The notes under the pieces are model-generated. The model saw only the letters and a program-made list of their open reading frames with translations. It was not told where the DNA came from and did not search any database. Positions 8,566 to 18,765 of a stretch of DNA of 64,000 bases are shown here, piece by piece; within the stretch, counting starts at the first letter, position 1; the number at the start of each line of letters is the position of its first letter. A program made the position numbers and the translations under genes. Source of the DNA: Cryobacterium sp. MP_M3 (GTDB taxonomy: Bacteria > Actinomycetota > Actinomycetes > Actinomycetales > Microbacteriaceae); assembly GCF_015752155.1 (NCBI RefSeq), contig NZ_JADOVI010000001.1, positions 616,066-680,065 of the forward strand, written 5' to 3'.

Positions 8566-9428
8566 CCGGCCCAGGCAACAACCGCGTCGACAACGGGGGC
8601 GAGAACCCCGGCGAGCTGTCCGGCGCCTACGCCCTCCACGCGCTCAACCCTGACGAGGCCGCAGGCTACGAAGCCCACCTCGCTTCCTCGGAGCAGGCCC
8701 GGATCGAGGCCGCTGAGCTCAGCGACACGGCCGTGGCCCTTGGCCTGGCGACCGCGCCGGTCCAGCCGTCCGCAGCCCTCAAGGCGTCGCTGATGGCCCG
8801 GCTCTCCTCGACCCCGCAGCTTCCCCCGCTCCCGGCTCCCGCGGACGCCCCGGCCGTGCGTGCCGCACCGGATGCCGCCCCGACCGCCGCCGAGGCATCC
8901 GCCGGCCCCGTCACGCCCATCGCTGCGCCCACGCGAGGCACCGCGAGCGAGCGGGCCAGGCAGCGTTGGTTCCGTGGACCGGTCGGCATGCTCGCCGCCG
9001 CCGCCGCGGCCGTCGCCCTCTTCGTGGGTGGCGCCTTCGTCGGCCAGGCGTTCAACACCGACCAGTTCCAGCAGCAGCAGGCGGCCGGACTGGCCCAGAT
9101 CAACTCGGCGCCCGACTCCAAGCGCGCCTCGACCACCACCGCCGACGGCCACCAGGCCACCCTGGTCTGGTCCGCCGAACGCAGACTCTCCGCCCTGCTG
9201 GTCGACGACCTGCCGGCGTTGCCCTCCGACAAGGACTATCAGCTCTGGTACATCGGCGGGAAGGGTCCGGTTTCGGCGGGGACCTTCGGCTCCTCCGGCA
9301 CCGGAACGGTCTGGCGCGTGCTCGACGGCAGCATGACGGTCGGCGACCTGATCGGGGTCACGGTCGAACCCAAGGGCGGCTCCACGCAGCCGACGACCGA
9401 CCCGATTGTCGCCATCCAGAGTTCCTGA
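8562..9428 (+). CDS. rskA: Anti-sigma-K factor RskA
   Basis: This 288-residue single-pass membrane protein sequesters SigK. The N-terminal cytosolic anti-sigma domain (residues about 15-80) begins LSGAYALHALNPDEAAGYEAHL. An Ala/Pro-rich linker leads to a membrane helix at about 143-163 (GMLAAAAAAVALFVGGAFVG). The extracytoplasmic RskA domain follows, with its conserved LVDDLPALPSDKDYQLWYI block near residues 210-230. RskA-type factors are normally inactivated by stepwise proteolysis. The ATGA overlap with sigK fixes the start. Confidence 0.92.
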   Translation: MTGPGNNRVDNGGENPGELSGAYALHALNPDEAAGYEAHLASSEQARIEAAELSDTAVALGLATAPVQPSAALKASLMARLSSTPQLPPLPAPADAPAVRAAPDAAPTAAEASAGPVTPIAAPTRGTASERARQRWFRGPVGMLAAAAAAVALFVGGAFVGQAFNTDQFQQQQAAGLAQINSAPDSKRASTTTADGHQATLVWSAERRLSALLVDDLPALPSDKDYQLWYIGGKGPVSAGTFGSSGTGTVWRVLDGSMTVGDLIGVTVEPKGGSTQPTTDPIVAIQSS

Positions 9429-9451
9429 TTCGATCGAAGTAGGCTCGGGGT

Positions 9452-10339
9452 ATGACGCTGCCCTTCACCCTGCTGATCGACCCGGTTCCCGCGGATTCGC
9501 CCCGCACCGACTTCGCCGACACCTTCCACGAGATGGAATCGACCGCACCGGCGTTGCGGGTGGGCGAGCTGAGCACCCAGCGCGGTGACGGCATCTTCGA
9601 GACCCTCAGCGTGGTGAACGGCCACCCCCAAGAGGTCGAACCGCACATCAGTCGGCTGCGGAACTCGGCCGAGATCTGCGAGCTGCCCGTGCCCAACGCC
9701 GCGCAGTGGCGGGCGGCGATCGCCTACGCCGTGGACCGGATCCCCGGTGAGGGAGAACTCGCGCTCAAGTTCGTGCTCAGCCGAGGCGTCGAGTCGGGGC
9801 CGGCCCCCACGGCGTGGCTGCACGCCACAGCGGCGCCCGACTACCGCGCGGTGCGGGAGCAGGGCGTGCGCGTCGTCACCCTGGACCGCGGCTACCCCCG
9901 CGGGGTGGCCGAGCAGGCGCCCTGGCTGCTGATGGGCGCGAAGACTCTCAGCTACGCCATCAACATGGCGGCGATCCGCGAGGCGAAGCGCCGAGGCGCC
10001 GACGACACGATCTTCACCACCCATGACGGCTACGTGATGGAGGGCCCGACGTCGAGTGTGATCATCCGGTCGGGCGGCGTCTACGTCACGCCGGCGCCGA
10101 GCGGCGCCATCCTGCACGGCACCACCCAGCAGAGCGTGTTCGAGTACCTCGAAGCCGCGGGGGAGAAGACGGAGTACCGGGATGTCACGGTCGCGGAGCT
10201 GCGGCACGCCGAGGCGGTGTGGCTGGTCTCCAGCGTGCGCCTGGCCGTGGCCGTCACCTCCATCGATGGTGAGCCGTGCCCGGCGGACTCCGACCTGACC
10301 CGGTCCCTCAACGCCCACCTCCTCGCCCGCACGGCCTGA
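9452..10339 (+). CDS. pabC: 4-amino-4-deoxychorismate lyase (class IV aminotransferase)
   Basis: The 295-residue PLP enzyme of fold type IV most likely converts aminodeoxychorismate to 4-aminobenzoate plus pyruvate for folate synthesis. The PLP lysine lies in LLMGAKTLSYAINMAA (about residue 168), and the family motifs RGDGIFETL, DGYVMEGPTSSVII and LHGTTQQSVFEYL are present. Branched-chain aminotransferase or D-amino-acid transaminase is possible, but the length and LMGAK.LSYA motif favour PabC. It converges on pstB across a strong hairpin. Confidence 0.8.
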   Translation: MTLPFTLLIDPVPADSPRTDFADTFHEMESTAPALRVGELSTQRGDGIFETLSVVNGHPQEVEPHISRLRNSAEICELPVPNAAQWRAAIAYAVDRIPGEGELALKFVLSRGVESGPAPTAWLHATAAPDYRAVREQGVRVVTLDRGYPRGVAEQAPWLLMGAKTLSYAINMAAIREAKRRGADDTIFTTHDGYVMEGPTSSVIIRSGGVYVTPAPSGAILHGTTQQSVFEYLEAAGEKTEYRDVTVAELRHAEAVWLVSSVRLAVAVTSIDGEPCPADSDLTRSLNAHLLARTA

Positions 10340-10364
10340 CTCGACTCGACTCGCCCGTCGCCGC

Positions 10365-10397
10365 CCCGCCCTTCCGCGAGAGCGGCTCAAGGGCGGG
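10365..10397. terminator. Hairpin between convergent pabC and pstB
   Basis: CCCGCCCTT (10365-10373) pairs with AAGGGCGGG (10389-10397), and an inner CCGC/GCGG stem is capped by GAGA. It can serve both strands; no long T run is present. Confidence 0.6.
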
Positions 10398-10429
10398 AGC
10401 GGATGCCGGGTGCGGGTGTGGCGCGCGGG

Positions 10430-11209
10430 TCAGCCGAAGCGGCCGGAGACGTAGTCCTCGGTGGCCTGGATGCTCGGGTTCGAGAAGATCGTCGTGGTGT
10501 CGTTGTACTCGATCAGCTTGCCGGGCTTGCCGGTGCCCGCGATGTTGAAGAACCCGGTGCGGTCCGAGACCCGAGAGGCCTGCTGCATGTTGTGCGTGAC
10601 GATGACGATCGTGTAGTCGGCCTTCATCTCCTCGATCAGGTCCTCGATCGCGAGGGTGGAGATCGGGTCGAGGGCGGAGCAGGGCTCGTCCATCAGGATC
10701 ACGTCGGGCTGTACGGCGATCGCCCGGGCGATGCAGAGGCGCTGCTGCTGGCCGCCGGAGAGGCTCGAGCCTGGCTTGTCGAGGCGGTCCTTGACCTCCT
10801 GCCACAGGTTGGCGCCCTGGAGCGACTTCTCGATCAGGTCGTCGGCGTCGGATTTCGCCATCCGCCGGTTGTTCAGCTTCACGCCGGCCAGCACGTTGTC
10901 GCCGATCGACATGGTCGGGAACGGGTTCGGGCGCTGGAAGACCATGCCCACCTGGCGGCGCACGAGCACCGGGTCGACGCCGGGGCCGTAGAGGTTGTTG
11001 CCGTCGATGAGCACCTCGCCCTTGACGTAGGCGCCGGGGATGACCTCGTGCATGCGGTTCAGCGTGCGCAGGAAAGTGGACTTGCCGCACCCGCTCGGCC
11101 CGATCAGGGCCGTGACGGTGCGAGGCTCGATCGTCAGCGACACGCCTTCGACAGCCAGAAACTTGCTGTAATAGACGTTGAGGTCGTTGACTTCAATGCG
11201 CTTGGACAT
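10430..11209 (-). CDS. pstB: Phosphate ABC transporter ATP-binding protein PstB
   Basis: The 259-residue ATPase powers the high-affinity phosphate importer on the cytoplasmic face. Walker A (GPSGCGKST, about residue 40), the ABC signature [14 protein letters not shown] (about 155), Walker B ([13 protein letters not shown]) and the switch His ([15 protein letters not shown]) are present. The ATG at 11209 is preceded by GAAGGA on the minus strand; the reading frame is open upstream but unsupported. It is the last gene of pstS-pstC-pstA-pstB. Confidence 0.97.
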   Translation of the reverse strand: MSKRIEVNDLNVYYSKFLAVEGVSLTIEPRTVTALIGPSGCGKSTFLRTLNRMHEVIPGAYVKGEVLIDGNNLYGPGVDPVLVRRQVGMVFQRPNPFPTMSIGDNVLAGVKLNNRRMAKSDADDLIEKSLQGANLWQEVKDRLDKPGSSLSGGQQQRLCIARAIAVQPDVILMDEPCSALDPISTLAIEDLIEEMKADYTIVIVTHNMQQASRVSDRTGFFNIAGTGKPGKLIEYNDTTTIFSNPSIQATEDYVSGRFG

Positions 11210-11247
11210 GCATTCCTTCGAGTTTGAGGCCAGCGGCCGGGTGGAGC

Positions 11248-12336
11248 CTAACGGCCGAGCTTGGGGGAGAAGAGTTTGGCGATCAGCCGGGCGATAGCGT
11301 TCAGCAGCATCACGATCAGGATCAGCGTGAGCGCCCCCGCCCAGGCCCGGTCGAGGTAGGCCTGCGTGTCCGTTCCCTGGTTGGCATACTGGGTGTACAC
11401 GAACACCGGCAGGGTCATCATCCGGTCTTTGAACAGGTCGTAGTTCATGCTCGCGGTGAAACCGGAGATGATCAGCAGCGGCGCGGTCTCGCCGATCACG
11501 CGGGAGATCGAGATCATGATGCCGGTCACGATTCCGGCGAGGGATGTCGGCAGCACCACCTTGAGGATGGTCAGCCACTTCGGCACGCCGAGGGCGTAGG
11601 CGGCCTCGCGCAGTTCGTTCGGCACGAGCTTGAGCATTTCCTCGCTCGAACGCACGACCACGGGGATCATCAGCACCGACAGGGAGATCGCGCCGCCGAA
11701 TCCGAACCGGATCCCGGGGTCGCTGAACAGGAGCGAGAACAGCGCGAACGCGAACAGGCCGGCCACGATCGAGGGGATGCCGGTCATCACGTCAACGAAG
11801 AAGGTGATCGCCCGCGCCAGCCGGCCCCGGCCGTACTCGGTCAGGTAGATCGCGGAGAGCAGCCCGATCGGCACGGAGATCACCGTGGCGAGGCCCGTGA
11901 TGAACAGGGTGCCGATGACGGCGTGCAGCGCGCCGCCGCCGGCGCCGACGACGTTGCGCTGGGACGAGGTGAAGAACGTCGGGGTGAGGAAGGCCGGGAG
12001 CCCGTTGATGACCGTCGTGGCGACGAGGGAGACCAGGGGGAGCAGGGCGATCACGAACGCGGCGGTGACCAGAGCCGTGACCAGCCGGTCCTTGGCCTTC
12101 CGCACGCCCTCGACGAAGTAGGAGAGCAGGTATATCGCGATGCAGTAGAGCACCGTGCCGAAGAACAGGGTGCCGGCGACGTTGAAGCTCGTGCTGATGC
12201 CTGCGAGCTGCACGATCAGGAAGACGGCGGCGGTCACCAGCCAGCTCGCCAGCAGCACGACGACCGCGGAGTACTTGGGCAGCTTGCCGGCGGTGAGCGA
12301 GTTGGTGAGGGGCGCGGCCACGGTGGTGGTGCTCAT
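11248..12336 (-). CDS. pstA: Phosphate ABC transporter permease PstA
   Basis: This 362-residue permease has about six core helices plus an N-terminal extension with extra hydrophobic segments (residues about 25-115), longer than E. coli PstA (296). The binding-protein-dependent transport (EAA) loop reads [32 protein letters not shown]. Its start ATG (12334-12336) overlaps the pstC stop codon by one base, so translation is coupled. It pairs with PstC to form the channel. Confidence 0.95.
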   Translation of the reverse strand: MSTTTVAAPLTNSLTAGKLPKYSAVVVLLASWLVTAAVFLIVQLAGISTSFNVAGTLFFGTVLYCIAIYLLSYFVEGVRKAKDRLVTALVTAAFVIALLPLVSLVATTVINGLPAFLTPTFFTSSQRNVVGAGGGALHAVIGTLFITGLATVISVPIGLLSAIYLTEYGRGRLARAITFFVDVMTGIPSIVAGLFAFALFSLLFSDPGIRFGFGGAISLSVLMIPVVVRSSEEMLKLVPNELREAAYALGVPKWLTILKVVLPTSLAGIVTGIMISISRVIGETAPLLIISGFTASMNYDLFKDRMMTLPVFVYTQYANQGTDTQAYLDRAWAGALTLILIVMLLNAIARLIAKLFSPKLGR

Positions 12337-13280
12337 CAGTTCGCTCCAGAGAATGCCTTGCGGCGGTTGATGATGACCCGCGCGACCATGTTCACGGCCA
12401 GGGTGATCACGAACAGGACGAGGCCGGTGGCCAGGAGGATGTTCACGCCGGTGCCGTGCGCCTCGGGGAAGTTCAGGGCGATGTTCGCGGCGATCGTCGT
12501 CGGGTTCTGGGACGTGAGCAGCTGGAAGATGACCTGGGGGCTCGGTGAGAGCACCATGGCGACGGCCATGGTCTCGCCGAGGGCGCGGCCGAGGCCGAGC
12601 ATCGACGCGGAGATGATGCCGGAGCGGCCGAAGGGCAGCACCGCCATCGCGATCATCTCCCAGCGCGTCGCGCCGAGGGCCAGGGAGGCCTCCTCGTAGA
12701 GCACGGGGGTCTGCAGGAAGATCTCCCGGCAGATCGCGGTGATGATCGGCAGCACCATCACGGCCAGCACGATCGACACCGTGAGGATCGTGCGCCCGGT
12801 TCCGGAGACGGGACCGGCGAAGAGGGGGATCCAGCCGAACCATTCGACCAGGCTCGTGTAGAAGGGCTGCAGCAGGGGGGCGAGCACGCCGATTCCCCAC
12901 AGGCCGAACACCACCGACGGCACGGCGGCCAGGAGATCGATGATGTAGCCGAGACCCTGGGCGAGCTTGCGCGGGGCGTAATGCGAGATGAAGAGGGCGA
13001 TGCCGATCGCGAGCGGGATGGCGATCAGGAGCGCGAGGAATGCCGACCAGAGCGTGCCGAAGGCCAGCGGCCAGACATAGGCCCAGAAGTTGGCGGCGTC
13101 GCCGTTGAAGTCGGCGGGTGTGGCCACGAACGCCGGGAGGCTCTGCACGAGCAGGAAGGCCGCCACGGCGGCGAGCACGGCGAGGATGAGGCTGCCGGCC
13201 ACCACGGTCGCGGTCGAGAAGACCCGGTCGCCGGCTCGCTGGGGGGCCCGGATCGAGTCACGGGCAACGGTGGTGGTCAT
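12336..13280 (-). CDS. pstC: Phosphate ABC transporter permease PstC
   Basis: The 314-residue inner-membrane permease has six predicted helices. The EAA loop is YEEASLALGATRWEMIAMAVLPFGRSGI, and the N-terminus carries the PstC-type helix VAGSLILAVLAAVAAFLLVQSLPAF. The start ATG at 13280 lies 135 nt after pstS with a stable stem-loop in the gap, which probably sets the large excess of PstS over the membrane subunits. Confidence 0.96.
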   Translation of the reverse strand: MTTTVARDSIRAPQRAGDRVFSTATVVAGSLILAVLAAVAAFLLVQSLPAFVATPADFNGDAANFWAYVWPLAFGTLWSAFLALLIAIPLAIGIALFISHYAPRKLAQGLGYIIDLLAAVPSVVFGLWGIGVLAPLLQPFYTSLVEWFGWIPLFAGPVSGTGRTILTVSIVLAVMVLPIITAICREIFLQTPVLYEEASLALGATRWEMIAMAVLPFGRSGIISASMLGLGRALGETMAVAMVLSPSPQVIFQLLTSQNPTTIAANIALNFPEAHGTGVNILLATGLVLFVITLAVNMVARVIINRRKAFSGAN

Positions 13281-13357
13281 GCCGGGCGTCTCCCTGGAGT
13301 GGTGAGGTGCTGGAGTGGGGGGAGGAGGTTCGAGCCGCTGGCCACAAACCTAAGTGT

Positions 13358-13400
13358 GCCCGGTCCCGGGGGCGCATGCAATGCGACTCCCGGGCCGGGC
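13358..13400 (-). terminator. Stem-loop between pstS and pstC
   Basis: GCCCGGTCCCGGG (13358-13370) pairs with CCCGGGCCGGGC (13389-13400) with one bulged base, and an inner CGCAT/ATGCG stem sits in the loop. There is no T run, so it more likely acts as an mRNA stabiliser or partial terminator downstream of pstS than as a full stop. Confidence 0.6.
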
Positions 13401-13415
13401 AGACTCGAAGCGGTG

Positions 13416-14504
13416 TTACTTGATGGTCTTGAGGACCGCGGCGACCTTGTCGGCCAGCTCGGCGGACAGCGGCGCTGCACCACCGGCCGAGGCGGCGACG
13501 GACTGGCCGTCGGTGCCGGCCATGTAGCTGACGTAAGCCTTGACGAGCTCACCCTGGGCCGGCTTGGCGTACTCGGTGCAGACCAGCGCGTAGCTCACGA
13601 GCACGAGCGGGTAGTGCGTCGGGTCCGTGGTGAGACGGTCGATCTTGATGGCGATGTCGCTCGCGTCGCGGCCCTCGACGAGGGGCGAGTCGTTCACGAC
13701 GGCGGCGGCGGCATCGGCCGTGTAGCCGACGAACTTGTCGCCGACCTTGATCTTCGCAACGCCGAGCTTGCCGGCCTTGGACGCGTCGGCGTAGCCGATG
13801 GTGCCGGTGCCGTTGGTGACGGCGTCGACGACACCGGAGGTGCCCTTGGCGCCTTCACCGGTCTGGTACGGGAAGGGGTCGCCCGGCTTCTCGGTCCAGA
13901 CGTCCGGTGCGGTCTGGTTGAGGTAGTCGGAGAAGTTCTTCGTGGTACCGGAGTCGTCCGAGCGGTGCACGGCGGTGATCGCCGTCGTCGGCAGGGTCGC
14001 CTTCGGGTTCAACGCGGCGATGGCCGGGTCGTTCCAGGTGGTGATGTCGCCCTTGAAGATCTTGGCGAGAGTGGCCGAGTCGAGGTTGAGGTCCTTGACG
14101 CCCTCGACGTTGAAGATAACGGCGATCGGGGAGATGTAGACCGGGAGGTCGACGGCCTTGCCGGTGGGGGCGCAGGCGGCGAACGTGCCGGCCAGCTCCT
14201 CGTCCTTCAGGTAGGAGTCACTGCCGGCGAAGTCGGAGCCGCCGGCGATGAAGGTTGCGCGGCCTGCGCCGGAGCCGGACGGGTCGTAGTTGACCGTGAC
14301 GTCGGGGTTGGCGGTCTGGAACGCTGCGATCCAGGCCTCCTGGGCTGAGCCCTGGGCGGACGAGCCTGCGCCGGTCAGGGTACCGGTCAGGGTGCTGGCG
14401 GCGTCAGAGGCGGCGGGTGCTGCCTCGTTCGCGGCGCAGGAGGAGAGTGCAAGAGCGGCAACGACGGCGATGACCGCGGGTCGGCCAAAACGCGTGAAAT
14501 TCAC
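13416..14504 (-). CDS. pstS: Phosphate-binding lipoprotein PstS
   Basis: The 362-residue extracytoplasmic receptor binds phosphate for PstCAB. A signal peptide with lipobox (VVAALALSSC, Cys about residue 23) anchors it as a lipoprotein. Phosphate-loop motifs are visible: GAGSSAQGSAQEAWI (about 46-60), DPSGSGAGR (about 75), AGSDSYLKDEEL and HRSDDSGTTKNF (about 180). The first gene of the operon, it is preceded by direct repeats matching a PHO box. Confidence 0.97.
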   Translation of the reverse strand: MNFTRFGRPAVIAVVAALALSSCAANEAAPAASDAASTLTGTLTGAGSSAQGSAQEAWIAAFQTANPDVTVNYDPSGSGAGRATFIAGGSDFAGSDSYLKDEELAGTFAACAPTGKAVDLPVYISPIAVIFNVEGVKDLNLDSATLAKIFKGDITTWNDPAIAALNPKATLPTTAITAVHRSDDSGTTKNFSDYLNQTAPDVWTEKPGDPFPYQTGEGAKGTSGVVDAVTNGTGTIGYADASKAGKLGVAKIKVGDKFVGYTADAAAAVVNDSPLVEGRDASDIAIKIDRLTTDPTHYPLVLVSYALVCTEYAKPAQGELVKAYVSYMAGTDGQSVAASAGGAAPLSAELADKVAAVLKTIK

Positions 14505-14612
14505 AAGGATCCCTTTCGAGGGTTGACTGCAGAATTACTTGATTGCAAGACAGAAGCCGGTGCTGGCCTCGGTGAGACCATATTCACCGCGATTAACGAC
14601 ACTCCCCCCGTG

Positions 14613-14645
14613 AGGTGAACGGAAGGTGAACGCGCGTCAACGAAT
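14613..14645 (-). promoter_or_regulatory. PHO-box-like direct repeats upstream of pstS
   Basis: Two identical AGGTGAAC blocks at 14613-14620 and 14624-14631 (GTTCACCT on the transcribed strand) have an 11-bp period, and a degenerate third unit (CGTCAAC) sits in phase at 14635. Eleven-bp GTTCACC-type repeats are the known binding pattern of actinobacterial PhoP, and the position before pstS fits. In this genome RegX3 would be the likely reader. Confidence 0.7.
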
Positions 14646-14674
14646 CGATCGGGCGCGCCGCCCGCCCACAGCGC

Positions 14675-15613
14675 CTACGCGGCGGGGGCGTGCGTTTCGA
14701 TGGCGACGATGCCCGCGCTCGGGTTCTCCGCCGAGAGGTGCACGACGGCGAAGGCCCCGGTCTCGAGGCTGGCGGCGTCGGCGACGAACGAACCGAAGGT
14801 GGTGCCGGTGGCGAGGGCGATTTCGTGGAGGATCTCGGGCAGCACTGGTCCGTGGCTGCAGATCACGGCGGACTTGCGCGAGCGCACCCGTTTGCCGATT
14901 CCGGAGCGCACGTCGGCGAGACCCTGTTCGTAGGCGTCCTGGCTGAACGTCTCGGTGCGTTTGATCTGGATGCCGGTGGCGGCCGAGAGCGGCGCCACAG
15001 TTGTGACGCAGCGGGTGGCTGTGCTGGAGATGATGCGGCGGGGACGCCACGCGGCGATGGTGCCGACGAGACCGGCGGCCTGGGTGACCCCGCGTTCGGT
15101 GAGCGGACGGGTGCTGTCCGGCCCGTCCCAGTTGCCGGGCTGCACCGCCTTGCCGTGCCGGAGCGTGATCAGCGCGAAGGTGCGGGTGATGCCGGCGTCC
15201 ACCAGCTTCGCGAACGCGTCGATGATCTCCACGTCGGGGGTGTAGCTGAGGTAGGTCCTGGCCTTCTTGATCGTGACCCATTCGATGGCGGCGACCTCGC
15301 CGTTGGGCACGAAGGTGGAGCGCTGGATCGCCTCCGGGCTCACCTCGGCGGCCCAGTAGTGCACGATCTTCTCGCGGCCGCCCGGCATCGCGTAGGTGGA
15401 GATGCCCAGCGGAACGCCGAGGGCCACCGCGAGCCCGGTCTCCTCTTCGATTTCCCGCACCGCGGTCTGCGGCAGTGTCTCGCCGGGATCGACCTTGCCC
15501 TTGGGGATGGTGACGTCTCCGTAGACCGTGCGGTGGATGAGGAGCACGTGCATCTTGCCCTCGATCAGGCGCCAGCAGACGGCTCCGGCGGCGAAGACGG
15601 GCGACTCGGTCAT
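14675..15613 (-). CDS. mutT1: MutT1-like Nudix hydrolase fused to histidine phosphatase
   Basis: The 312-residue fusion resembles mycobacterial MutT1, which degrades 8-oxo-(d)GTP and diadenosine polyphosphates. The N-terminal Nudix domain (residues about 5-130) carries the box [22 protein letters not shown]. The C-terminal half starts with a histidine-phosphatase motif ITLRHGKA (about residue 153). Its start ATG overlaps the ppk stop by ATGA, so it is co-translated with polyphosphate kinase. In mycobacteria the phosphatase half stimulates phosphate removal from the Nudix product; that is family knowledge, not seen here. Confidence 0.88.
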   Translation of the reverse strand: MTESPVFAAGAVCWRLIEGKMHVLLIHRTVYGDVTIPKGKVDPGETLPQTAVREIEEETGLAVALGVPLGISTYAMPGGREKIVHYWAAEVSPEAIQRSTFVPNGEVAAIEWVTIKKARTYLSYTPDVEIIDAFAKLVDAGITRTFALITLRHGKAVQPGNWDGPDSTRPLTERGVTQAAGLVGTIAAWRPRRIISSTATRCVTTVAPLSAATGIQIKRTETFSQDAYEQGLADVRSGIGKRVRSRKSAVICSHGPVLPEILHEIALATGTTFGSFVADAASLETGAFAVVHLSAENPSAGIVAIETHAPAA

Positions 15614-17784
15614 CGGCGGCCCGTCGGACGCTTGCGGAGGGAGATCTGCTGCATGAGCCGGTTCTGCATGTCGTCGAGCGGATGCCCGGCCCCGTCCAGG
15701 TGGTGGCGTATCCACTCTCCCGAGCTGTCCAGCCACCACGACGCGGTGCGGTCGTCCATCGCCCGGTTGAACAGTGCATCGATCTCGCTGAGGTGCTCCG
15801 GGTCGACGAGGCGCACGAGTGCCTCGACGCGGCGGTCGAGGTTGCGGTGCATCATGTCGGCGCTGCCGATGTACACCTGTGGGTCGGCGGCGTTGTGGAA
15901 GGAGAAGATTCGCGAGTGCTCGAGGTACCGGCCGAGGATGGACCGCACCTTGATCGTCTCGCTCATCCCGGGGACTCCCGGCTTCAGGCTGCAGATCCCG
16001 CGCACCCAGATCTCGATCGGCACCCGGGCCTGGCTGGCCCGGTAGAGCGCGTCGATGATGGCCTCGTCGACCATCGAGTTCACCTTGATCCGGATGCCGG
16101 ACGGCTTGCCGGCCAGCGCGGCCGCGGTCTCGTCGGCGATGCTCCTGAGCAGGGCGCGGCGCAGGTGCAGCGGCGCCACGAGGAGGCGTTTGAACTTCTT
16201 CTCGATGGCGTAGCCCGAGAGTTCGTTGAACAGCCGGGTGAGGTCCTTGCCGACCTGCGGGTCGGTGGTGAGCAGCCCGAGGTCCTCGTAGAGCCGGCTG
16301 GTCTTCGGGTTGTAGTTACCGGTGCCGATGTGGCTGTAGTGCCGCAGCAGGCCGTCTTCGTTGCGCACGACCAGGGCGAGCTTGCAGTGCGTCTTCAAGC
16401 CGACCAGGCCGTAGACGACGTGCACGCCGGCCTTCTCGAGCTTGCGGGCCCAGGAGATGTTGGCCTGCTCGTCGAAGCGGGCCTTGATCTCGACGAGGGC
16501 GAGCACCTGCTTGCCGGATTCCGCGGCGGCGATCAGGGCCTCGACGATGGGGCTGTCGCCCGAGGTGCGGTAGAGGGTCTGCTTGATCGCGAGCACGTTC
16601 GGGTCGGCGGCGGCCTGCTCGAGGAACGCCTGCACGCTGGTCGCGAAGGACTCGTACGGGTGGTGCAGCAGGATGTCCCGGCGCCGGATGGAACTGAAGA
16701 TGTCCGGCTGCGCGTTGGGCTCACCGGCCATCAGCTGCACGGCCGTGGTCGGCACGTGCTTGGCGTAGTGCAGGTCGGGCCGGTCGATCCGCAGGTCGAA
16801 GAGACCGCCGAGGTCGAGCGGCGCCGGCAGCCGGTAGACCTCCTGCTCGGACACGTCGAGCTCGCGAACGAGGAGGCCGAGGGTCACCTCGTCCATGTCC
16901 TCGGTGATCTCGAGGCGGATGGGCGGGCCGAAACGGCGCCGTAGCAGCTCCTTCTCGAGCGCCTTGATCAGGTTCTCGGTCTCGTCTTCCTCGATCTCGA
17001 CATCTTCGTTCCGGGTCACCCGGAAGACGTGCTGTTCGAGGATGTCCATGCCGGGGAACAGATCGCCGAGGTGGTTGGCGATGAGGTCCTCGAGCGTGAT
17101 GAAGCGCACGCTCTCCACGTTCTCGCGCCGGTCCACCCGGATGAACCGCGGCAGCATGGTCGGCACCTTGAGCCGGGCGAACTCCTGCTTGCCGGTCTTC
17201 GAGTTGCGCACCCGCACGGCGAGGTTGAGCGAGAGCCCGGAGATGTACGGGAACGGGTGCACCGGGTCGACGGCCAGCGGCATCAGCACCGGGAAGATCT
17301 GGTTCGAGAAGTAGCCCCGAAGCGAGTGGTGGTCGGCCTCGTCGAGGGTGTCCCACTTGACGATGTCGATGCCGGCCTCGGAGAGTGCCGGGATCACCTG
17401 GTCCTGGAAGGCGTGCGCGTGCCTGGCCTGGAGCACGTGCGCCGCCGCGGAGATGTCGGAGAGGGCGTCCTGGGGAGCCCGGCCGATGTTGGTGGGCACG
17501 GCGAGGCCGGTGAGGATGCGCCGCTTGAGCCCGGCAACCCGCACCATGAAGAACTCGTCCAGGTTGCTCGCGAAGATGGCGAGGAAGTTGGTGCGCTCGA
17601 GCACCGGCAGGTCAGGGTCTTCGGCGAGTTCGAGCACGCGCTGGTTGAATGCGAGCCAGCTCAGTTCGCGGTCGAGGTAGCGGTCCGGGGGCAGCGCAGG
17701 GTCGTTCGTGCCGATCAGGGGATCGAAATCGTCATCGAAGTCCGTGCCGAGACCGGAGTCCGTCGGGATGTTGTCGCCGTCCAT
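15610..17784 (-). CDS. ppk: Polyphosphate kinase 1
   Basis: The 724-residue enzyme reversibly transfers the ATP gamma-phosphate to polyphosphate. Domain order is N ([20 protein letters not shown], about 35-55), head (about 140-350), and C1/C2 catalytic domains. The autophosphorylated His lies in [14 protein letters not shown] near residue 490. Arg and Lys of the ATP/Mg site occur in [16 protein letters not shown]. An acidic N-terminal extension (DFDDDFDP) precedes the N domain. It lies between the mshD/glnR pair and the pst operon, consistent with phosphate storage. Confidence 0.96.
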   Translation of the reverse strand: MDGDNIPTDSGLGTDFDDDFDPLIGTNDPALPPDRYLDRELSWLAFNQRVLELAEDPDLPVLERTNFLAIFASNLDEFFMVRVAGLKRRILTGLAVPTNIGRAPQDALSDISAAAHVLQARHAHAFQDQVIPALSEAGIDIVKWDTLDEADHHSLRGYFSNQIFPVLMPLAVDPVHPFPYISGLSLNLAVRVRNSKTGKQEFARLKVPTMLPRFIRVDRRENVESVRFITLEDLIANHLGDLFPGMDILEQHVFRVTRNEDVEIEEDETENLIKALEKELLRRRFGPPIRLEITEDMDEVTLGLLVRELDVSEQEVYRLPAPLDLGGLFDLRIDRPDLHYAKHVPTTAVQLMAGEPNAQPDIFSSIRRRDILLHHPYESFATSVQAFLEQAAADPNVLAIKQTLYRTSGDSPIVEALIAAAESGKQVLALVEIKARFDEQANISWARKLEKAGVHVVYGLVGLKTHCKLALVVRNEDGLLRHYSHIGTGNYNPKTSRLYEDLGLLTTDPQVGKDLTRLFNELSGYAIEKKFKRLLVAPLHLRRALLRSIADETAAALAGKPSGIRIKVNSMVDEAIIDALYRASQARVPIEIWVRGICSLKPGVPGMSETIKVRSILGRYLEHSRIFSFHNAADPQVYIGSADMMHRNLDRRVEALVRLVDPEHLSEIDALFNRAMDDRTASWWLDSSGEWIRHHLDGAGHPLDDMQNRLMQQISLRKRPTGRR

Positions 17785-17841
17785 CTGTCCATCTTGACAC
17801 CGAGTGCGGGGCCGAGGCGACGATCCGGCATGAACGGATGG

Positions 17842-18765
17842 CTAACGGGCGTCCCGGCGGTACTGCACGTCGACGGTGTGGTCGGTGAAACCGAGCGAAC
17901 GGTAGAGGTGCACGGCGGCCGTGCTGTCCGCCTCGACGTAGAGCGCCGCGGTGGTGGCGCCCCGGGAGCGCAGGCGTTCGAGGCCGGCGAGCATCAGCCG
18001 GCGGCCCAGGCCCTGCCCGGCGGCATCCGGGTGCACGCCGATGACGTAGATCTCGCCGATGGCATCGCCCGGCTCGATCTTGAGCCAGTTGTAGCCGAGG
18101 ATGCAGCCGCTCGTGCGGTCGCGGGCGAGCAGGAAATCGCCCGCGTCGAACCAGGGCTCGGACTGCCTGGCCTCGAGGTCGGCCAGGGTGAGTGCGCCCT
18201 GCTCCGGGTGACCCGCGAAGACGAGGGCGTTCAGGGTGACCCACGCGGCGTTGTCGGTTCCGGGGTGAAAGGGGCCGATCTCCGTCGCGGCGGCGAGCGT
18301 GTCGCCTGGGTCAGCCGCAGCGGGGCTGCCGCCGGTGCCCGCGGCCAGCGGCATCCGCAGTTGCAGCAGGGTGCGGCCGGCCGTGAAACCGAACCGGGCG
18401 GCGAGGGCCCGGGCTCCCGGATGGTCACCGTGCGACCAGGCGGTCAGTTCCCCGGGCAGGCCTGGCAGCAGCGCCGTCAGTGCGGCGGTGGCGTGCCCGC
18501 GGTGCCGGGCGGCGGGCCGCACGACGAGGTCGAGTTCGTCCAGCCCGGTGACCACGGCGCCGACGAGGTTCCCCGCGTCGGAGATCAGCAGCGGGGTGCG
18601 CCGCCCGGCCGAGACGTCGAACAGGGTTTGCTCGTTGAACGGGTGGTAGCCATCCGCTTCCTCGGCCTCGGCCGCGATGCGACGGAACCCTGAGGCGACC
18701 ACGGCATCCGCCGGTTCGGGCCGGTCCTTCAGATCAGGCTCTGACCGGATGAATTCCACGCACAC
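17842..18765 (-). CDS. mshD: Mycothiol synthase (two GNAT domains)
   Basis: The 307-residue acetyltransferase makes the last step of mycothiol synthesis, acetylating the Cys amine of Cys-GlcN-Ins. Two GNAT domains in tandem are visible: a degenerate N-terminal one (residues about 45-140) and the active C-terminal one with the acetyl-CoA loop [18 protein letters not shown] (about 230-250) and [20 protein letters not shown]. The start overlaps the 3' end of glnR by 32 bp; a GTG at 18765 follows AGAGGAC, and GTG 18759 is an alternative. Mycothiol is restricted to Actinobacteria. Confidence 0.92.
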   Translation of the reverse strand: MCVEFIRSEPDLKDRPEPADAVVASGFRRIAAEAEEADGYHPFNEQTLFDVSAGRRTPLLISDAGNLVGAVVTGLDELDLVVRPAARHRGHATAALTALLPGLPGELTAWSHGDHPGARALAARFGFTAGRTLLQLRMPLAAGTGGSPAAADPGDTLAAATEIGPFHPGTDNAAWVTLNALVFAGHPEQGALTLADLEARQSEPWFDAGDFLLARDRTSGCILGYNWLKIEPGDAIGEIYVIGVHPDAAGQGLGRRLMLAGLERLRSRGATTAALYVEADSTAAVHLYRSLGFTDHTVDVQYRRDAR

